Shown here piece after piece: positions 54,612 through 60,000 of a stretch of 60,000 bases of DNA. The position numbers and the translations under genes were made by a program. Below the pieces are notes generated by a model. The model was not told where the DNA came from, searched no databases, and saw only the letters and a program-made list of their open reading frames with translations. Position 1 is the first letter of the stretch; the number at the start of each line of letters is the position of its first letter. The stretch is from Glandiceps talaboti (Eukaryota; Hemichordata; Enteropneusta; Spengelidae), in NCBI RefSeq assembly GCF_964340395.1, contig NC_135568.1, positions 4,733,079-4,793,078 on the forward strand, read 5' to 3'.

Positions 54612-54680
54612 CATACATACATACATACATACATACATACATACATACATACATACATACATACATACATACATACATAG

Positions 54681-54715
<35 letters not shown>
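54486..54715 (+). repeat. Compound (ACGT)-(CG)n-(CA)n-(ATAC)n array
   Basis: ACGTACGTACGTACGTACG passes into (CG)7 at about 54508-54523, then (CA)22, a CAAACAAACACAC bridge, and about 33 ATAC units with one AGTT interruption. Confidence 0.96.
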
Positions 54716-54716
<1 letters not shown>

Positions 54717-54719
54717 GAA

Positions 54720-55380
54720 ATATCGAATATTTTGACTGTTGAGTATCTTGAAGAAAGTTGATTGCTGTAAATCGTTGTGAAATTGTCGGTAAACGGAGTA
54801 GGAAAGGTTATTGTGAATATAACCACTCACGAGTCAGTGAATACTCACTGCAAATTATAGTTACAATGTCTGCTTGATATGTATATAAACCTATATAAAA
54901 TCAGAAGAATTGATTTTAAACTCATGCATCTCTCTTCTCTGCCATTTACAAAATGCTTCTCTTTGTATAAGAACTGAGATAAGAATATGTAAACATCACG
55001 ATGTGGTTGTACTCGAAAGTTACACCCAAATGGTCACGATTCGTCAAGTTAGGTCAAATGCTAAGTGAAACGTGACTACAATATTGCTAAAACTTTGGAA
55101 TGTTTCGGTTTGCCAATTATATTATATAGACACAATGTCACTGATTTAAAAATATCACAAAGGTGGGTGACTACTATACTGTAGTCTATACTTGGGAAAA
55201 TATTTGGGATCAATAGACACATGCTACAATAGACATGTTAACACTACCATGACTAGCTTAATATATACACACTCTAAGTACACACAGACTTAAAACTTGT
55301 GGAAAATGAGATTAAAAATAAACTAAACCTACAATTGGAAACTAGTACTAACTACTATCAAGAAAGTTAAGGCACACGCA
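54720..55380. other. Stretch without recognised features
   Basis: No supported ORF or repeat. Confidence 0.45.
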
Positions 55381-55388
55381 AGTTTAAA

Positions 55389-55667
55389 GTGGCTATATGG
55401 ATGACAAACGGGTACTCCTACTTGTGAAAGAGCATCGAGCAAATCCGTGTTTGTAACTCAATGAATTACTAAAAGCTAAAACGTGTGTAAAAAGATTGTT
55501 ATTGTACGTATAATAATAAATATCTTAAGATTGTTAATGTTTTGTAACTTATTGAGTTAAAAACAAGAATTTAGTACACATTGTTTCACATTGTTTCTTC
55601 AAGTACAGAGTTAATTTTTGAATTTAAAAGTCCAAAATAAATACCCATTTGTCATCCATGTGGTCAT
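55389..55667. mobile_element. Family B fold-back element, copy 3
   Basis: Ends GTGGCTATATGGATGA and TCATCCATGTGGTCAT, bordered on both sides by TTTAAA-like bases. Inside are GTTTGTAACTCAATGAATTA / TTGTAACTTATTGAGTT and the loop TTATTGTACGTATAATAA. It is more decayed than the other two copies. Confidence 0.8.
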
Positions 55668-56049
55668 TTTAAATTGCATTTACGAGAATATTCTTGAAAT
55701 TGAAATGACCTCTGATGTCTCTGACATTTAGCCATGGAAAAGTTATTATGTAGACATTCTAAAACTCCTATGGACAGCTTTAATATCGTAGATAAATCTA
55801 AAACTGACTGGGAGAAAATCAGACGGTAACAAGCTTTGAGGAAGTTGATATCAATCAAAAGAGGTATAGATACATGTAGATATATGTATAGTAGAGCACT
55901 TCCACTGGTGTAATTAGTGGTATTTGATTTTCGTTAACTGAAGTAACGAGTTATATGTTCTTCTTTGTGCACACAGTCATTTGGAGTCATGTAGGTATCA
56001 TAAAGGTACCGCTATCCCTCCATCTTATATACAAAGGTTTTTAGTTTAT

Positions 56050-56509
56050 AATGGAAGAGAAACAAATCGTCGTCTGACTGAACAAAATCGGACGGAAAGT
56101 TCACTAAAACTGATTTTTTTTCATCATCTGGCATAACAAAAGTCTTACCAACATTGCTACATTTTATGTGTGTCGTCTGGCATATGACAGACATCTTACC
56201 ACCATTGCTACATTTTACGTGTGTTGTCTGGCATATGACAAACATCTAACCAACATTGCTACATTTTCTTTCCCGGAGCTACCATCATCTTGGCAGATGG
56301 TCGTCAAATCATACATTGTAACAATTTATACTTTTTGTTCAGGAAGTGAATGGATTAAAATGTAACAATTGTACTTCAATGTTTGACAATAAGATTAAGG
56401 TGTAGCAATTGTAGGATTTCGTTGAGCCAGACAATAAAACTTACCAATGTTCGTAAGAATTTTGTCGAAACTGACCAATGTTTCGGTTCTTCTCAATTTG
56501 TTTCAATTG
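56050..56509 (+). mobile_element. Family C element with internal tandem units
   Basis: The left end is AATGGAAGAGAAACAAATCG and the right, complemented, is CAATTGAAACAAATTGAGAA. Three near-tandem units of about 55 bases (56140-56270) carry CATTGCTACATTTTATGTG, GTCTGGCATATGAC and AACATCTTACC. An inverted unit lies at about 56398-56450. Confidence 0.75.
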
Positions 56510-57145
56510 TCTGGGTGTATGTACCATGAGCAGAAGCTCGTTTGCATATTTCAGGGAGGATTTGTTCAATAGTGTTTTCTAGGCGCCTTCCCCTGAAGTG
56601 CTCTAAATCAGAACGAGTGGTTGTTAGATAAGTTATTACGTGTATTTAAGTAATTAACTTTAGGAAATTGATATAATGGTCTTATGTTCGTCAAAACTGA
56701 GAGGCGTAGAATGTATTTTTCATAGGACTTCCGTTCTTTACTTGTTTGTAATTTCGCAATTACTCCAGTATCACATTGTCGGTCTATCTATGGTTATACT
56801 AGTTATTATCAATATTGTAAGTGTTGACAAACCATCTATTTCTGTAGCACCAAATTTGTCTACTTGTTTGGGCAGTGCTTTTAGAAACTATTACAGCAGG
56901 CTTGTCATTATGTATAAACTGTGATCGATACTTTCCAACTGAAATCTTCGCTAAATCTTTCTATGAATATTAACAACATGTCACGTGTTTTCTAGAAATC
57001 ACTGCGCGTGACATGCCAACGCAACCATGCCAAAACGTGTCGAAAGTTGTACAGTTCTTTGTCGTCGCAACTCATCTATCATCACCATCTCCAATATATA
57101 ACAGTATTTTCGACTTTTACTCCCAGAGTCCTATCATATGGCGCG
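56510..57145. other. Stretch without recognised features
   Basis: A plus-strand ORF at 56676-56924 has no supporting signal. Confidence 0.45.
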
Positions 57146-57154
57146 TTATACATC

Positions 57155-57256
57155 TATGTCTCTGTCTGTCTCTCCCCCTGTCTCTGTCTCTGTCTGTCTG
57201 ACTGTCTCTGTCTGTCTCTGTCTTCTGTCTTCTCTCTCTCTCTCTCTCTCTCTCTC
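57155..57256 (+). repeat. (TCTG)/(TC)n tract
   Basis: Imperfect TCTG and TCTC units ending in a pure (CT)12 run. Confidence 0.92.
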
Positions 57257-57829
57257 GGTCCATTAACACTGAAGATTTTCCCTTTATTATAACCCTAATA
57301 TGGATTTTTAGACATTTGTCTTACGGCCAATTCACCCTTCAATTCCACTGTCAAATAATTTCGCTGTCGGTAAAAATAGGTCCGCGAAACTAATGTTCAC
57401 AAGTAGGCAAAACAATATGACAAATCTCTACCACGTGACCAAAAAATTACACGACATATCAACAAATTTTGCCATAGATTGTATAGAAGTCGCGTGATCA
57501 TTGATATGTAATGCTCTCTGCCTCAAATGCAAGTAGAATAAGGAGAGCTTACCCAGTATTAACTTATTTATGACGACTTCAGAAAATTGATCTAACATTT
57601 TCAAGCTGGTGAAATTTTACACCGTAACCTGAGTGCCATGTTTGTGTAAGCTGTCTGTGACCAGGGCCGACGGATGGATTCTTTTTCTCTTGTCATCCGA
57701 CGGATGGGTTTATGATTAGTGTAACGTGTCGGGTAACAGAATCGTTTGACTCCTTTAGATTCAACATTGTTTGGTTGATTTATACAGACAATATAACGGC
57801 GTTGTTGGAGAGTGTTAGCCAATTACAAT

Positions 57830-57960
57830 TTGTTCTAAAATATGCGTTTTTGAAGATGTTTCAAACTGCACTAGCTGTTATTATAGTGGAAGTAGTGATC
57901 GTTGAGGGCGCTGATTTTAAGATGCGGACCCAAAATCAATTTTATTGGATATATCGTATC
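57830..57960 (+). repeat. Family D dispersed repeat fragment
   Basis: CTGCACTAGCTGTTATTATAG, then GTTGAGGGCGCTGATTTTAA and GCGGACCCAAAATCAATTTT, matching the end of the copy at 16525-16580 and an inverted fragment at 1715-1765. Confidence 0.55.
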
Positions 57961-58174
57961 ATATTATATGTACAGCCACACAGATATGTGGACCCATAAG
58001 TAATTCAATATATTAATGTTCAGGGCGATTTAGTGATTTTGCTATCTTAAAGTGCAGCATTGTAGTTTATTGTATCAAACAGAGAGAATGAACAGTATCA
58101 TGAAATGGGCTGTACTTCAGTGTTTGTCATGCCAGACTATCACATGAAGCACCTGCTAATTCGACTCAGATGAT

Positions 58175-58428
58175 AATAGGGAACTTGCAATCCAGACTGA
58201 GCATGCTCAGATGCAAAGGACTATGGGATTATCTGTGGTTATCGTAATACCTAATCTGGAGCTACTGATAAAATAAACCTCCCACAATTGTCAGGGTGAC
58301 TACGAATTGATTATTTTGCGGTTACAAACAATGTATCAACATTGTTTACAATACTAAATTTATTAGTATTTACTATCACATTTCCCATGATGCAACATTC
58401 AACATGGCGGGTTTGCTAGTTCCCTATT
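58175..58428 (+). mobile_element. Family A MITE, copy 2
   Basis: About 254 bases with ends AATAGGGAACTTGCAA and TTGCTAGTTCCCTATT. It is the reverse complement of the element at the start of the window with scattered substitutions, including one in the right terminal repeat. Internal landmarks shared by both copies are CTGAGCATGCTCAG (a perfect palindrome) and TCCCATGATGCAACATTCAA. Confidence 0.8.
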
Positions 58429-58479
58429 GTAAGAGTTTAACCTATAATGTAAAATATTTGCAGCAAGAGGATAAAATAT

Positions 58480-58625
58480 AGCCATTTTAGTAAGATGTTG
58501 GTTGAACCAGACAACGGTTTGTGACTACTTTTATGTAGAGCTGCATTAGCTACACCTGGGATTTTTATTCTCATGAAGTAACCAAATATATTTTCACTAA
58601 AAATTGGTCAGTTACATAACTGAAC
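58480..58625 (+). repeat. Family C end fragment followed by Family D fragment
   Basis: TTAGTAAGATGTTGGTTGAA and CCAGACAACGGTTTGT are an inverted Family C end. CTGCATTAGCTACACCTGGG with TTTTCACTAAAAATTGG (58541-58605) is a Family D head. Confidence 0.5.
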
Positions 58626-58854
58626 TGCCCTACTTCCATGCACAGTCCCTCGATCATGATAGAGGAAATGTGTTCCAAGTCATCGAGAAAGATTTTCACT
58701 CGAGCTGTTGCCATCTCATCGTCACGATATCATAGGGAATGAAAATAACTGAGTTGTTGAAATTAGCCGTTATAAGTCTTATACACACATGAATTTAAAT
58801 GACCTATTATGATGGTTCTGTTTCCTGGTGAAAGCTATATATATATACATATAT

Positions 58855-58911
58855 ATTACGCTCTGCCACTGCGGTATAGAGCACTGTCTTAGCAGATTGA
58901 TACTCACCGAG

Positions 58912-58913
<2 letters not shown>
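58855..58913 (+). repeat. Solo outer arm of the nested palindrome
   Basis: 59 bases identical by eye to 29540-29598 (starts ATTACGCTCTGCCACTGCGG, ends ACTCACCGAGTT) and likewise followed directly by (AT)n. Confidence 0.95.

Positions 58914-58987
<74 letters not shown>
58914..58987 (+). repeat. (AT)n tract
   Basis: About 37 AT units attached to the solo arm. Confidence 0.97.
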
Positions 58988-58989
<2 letters not shown>

Positions 58990-60000
58990 TAAGAACTAAA
59001 AAAAATAACTTTGTTCTAGTCGTACTAAAGTTTTATAATTCGAGACAGAAAGTTAGAATTCTCTTCAGCTGGTGACCTATCCATTTTTTTCTATTTTTCA
59101 TGAGGAAATGTGATATGGATAAACGCAGTCGGAATCCCTTCCACAAAGGATATGCATTGGTTGATAGATATACATTATTCAACGTACTGTGCAATTTGTG
59201 TGAAAAATTATAAATTAAATCTGCTCCCCCGCAGGAGTTATCCATCTCAAGTTGTTACCTGTAAGACTAACACGGTGGCAAATGTATAACCTTTGGGTTA
59301 AATAACCGACTTATGTAATTTCCGCAATGTGTCGTGAGACGTCGCTTCCTTCGAGAAATATGGTGTTATGGATGAAATTTAGAGAGATAACCCACTCCTC
59401 GATGAATAAGTGCGTCAAACAGTCAAGGCTCGTGCTCTACTCATCCTGAGCTGATTTCAGACTTCTCTCGTTGTTTAGCTGTCTTCTACCATGTAAACGA
59501 TACATTTAGCGCGCAAACATAAGGCTGAGGTGACATAATTCTCGATTTACGTTTCCATTTGAAACACGACGCCATACTTTTTACACCATATAGTTTCGTA
59601 CGAGAACAGCTCAATCGATTGCTTAATAAAAATGCGCTTTACGACTAAATGAACTATACTCTGACAAAACCATTACTTTTCTTCCAAGAAGGTATCATAT
59701 AGCGAGACTTTGATCTGACCAGGGTTGTCTAAATGTAGCCATGATTTTTATTATTTCACTTTAATGTTTTGCTGTTAATCTACGTTTTGTCTTAATACAG
59801 CATCTCAGTGTAACTAAAAAGGAATAGAGTCCAACATATTTAATAGTATGGGAAATGAAACGACGTTGACGATTTTCTTGGGACTCCCTGACCACGTCAA
59901 AGTCATAATTATCATATTTTCTCTCTCAAAATATTGTAAGTTGTAAATTGGCACATTACAATAATAAATTTTATTTATGTAATATATTTTTTTGCTGCCT
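58988..60000. other. Stretch without recognised features
   Basis: No supported ORF, exon or repeat up to the window end. Confidence 0.45.

Overview
This window looks like intron-rich, AT-rich animal nuclear DNA, most probably from a marine invertebrate. The grounds are widely spaced short exons with GT..AG borders, LDL-receptor class A (LDLa) modules each in its own phase 1-1 exon, long simple-sequence arrays of the (ACAT)n, (TATG)n, (TCTA)n and (AT)n types, and many short non-autonomous elements. There are no operons, bacterial-style genes or CRISPR arrays. I cannot name a species or phylum from the bases alone.

Genes. The surest one is on the minus strand between 18309 and 9411: six LDLa exons followed by a short acidic terminal exon with an in-frame stop. 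All splice phases agree. The 5' end (signal peptide and any earlier exons) was not found. A second minus-strand gene at 40200-39217 is a compact two-exon model: a signal peptide and acidic pro-region in exon 1, then a strongly basic tail with four cysteines and a stop in exon 2, with a polyadenylation signal downstream and a TATA-like box upstream. It looks like a secreted peptide precursor of unknown function. Weaker candidates are a small plus-strand ORF pair at 7062-7429 whose C-terminus faintly resembles Chibby coiled coils, a CpG-rich start region with a strong splice donor near 5640-5884, an ATG-less plus-strand frame at 41791-42105, and minus-strand exon-like pieces at 54093-54218 and 52714-52932.

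Repeats dominate the rest. Simple arrays lie at 0.35-1.24, 27.3, 34.1-34.7, 50.2-50.6, 53.6-53.8 and 54.5-54.7 kb, and pure (AT)n tracts at 25.9, 28.5, 29.0, 29.3, 29.6 and 58.9 kb. Four short repeat families recur. Family A is about 250 bp with terminal inverted repeats, at 14-265 and, inverted, 58175-58428. Family B is a long fold-back (36.2, 51.2-51.5, 55.4-55.7 kb). Family C carries internal ACATTGCTACATTTTAT repeats and TA target sites (25.7, 36.8, 38.6, 52.2, 56.1 kb, with a fragment at 58.5 kb). Family D is marked by CTGCACTAGCTG (16.1, 42.65, 57.87, 58.54 kb).

The most striking structure is the nested palindrome at 28965-29708. Two perfect 67-bp-arm hairpins sit inside a perfect 59-bp outer inverted repeat, all separated by (AT)n tracts. 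A lone, identical 59-bp outer arm, also next to (AT)n, lies about 29 kb away at 58855-58913. The two inner hairpins differ from each other, yet each is perfectly self-complementary, which suggests correction within each hairpin. This is the best candidate here for an undescribed mobile or self-propagating DNA structure.
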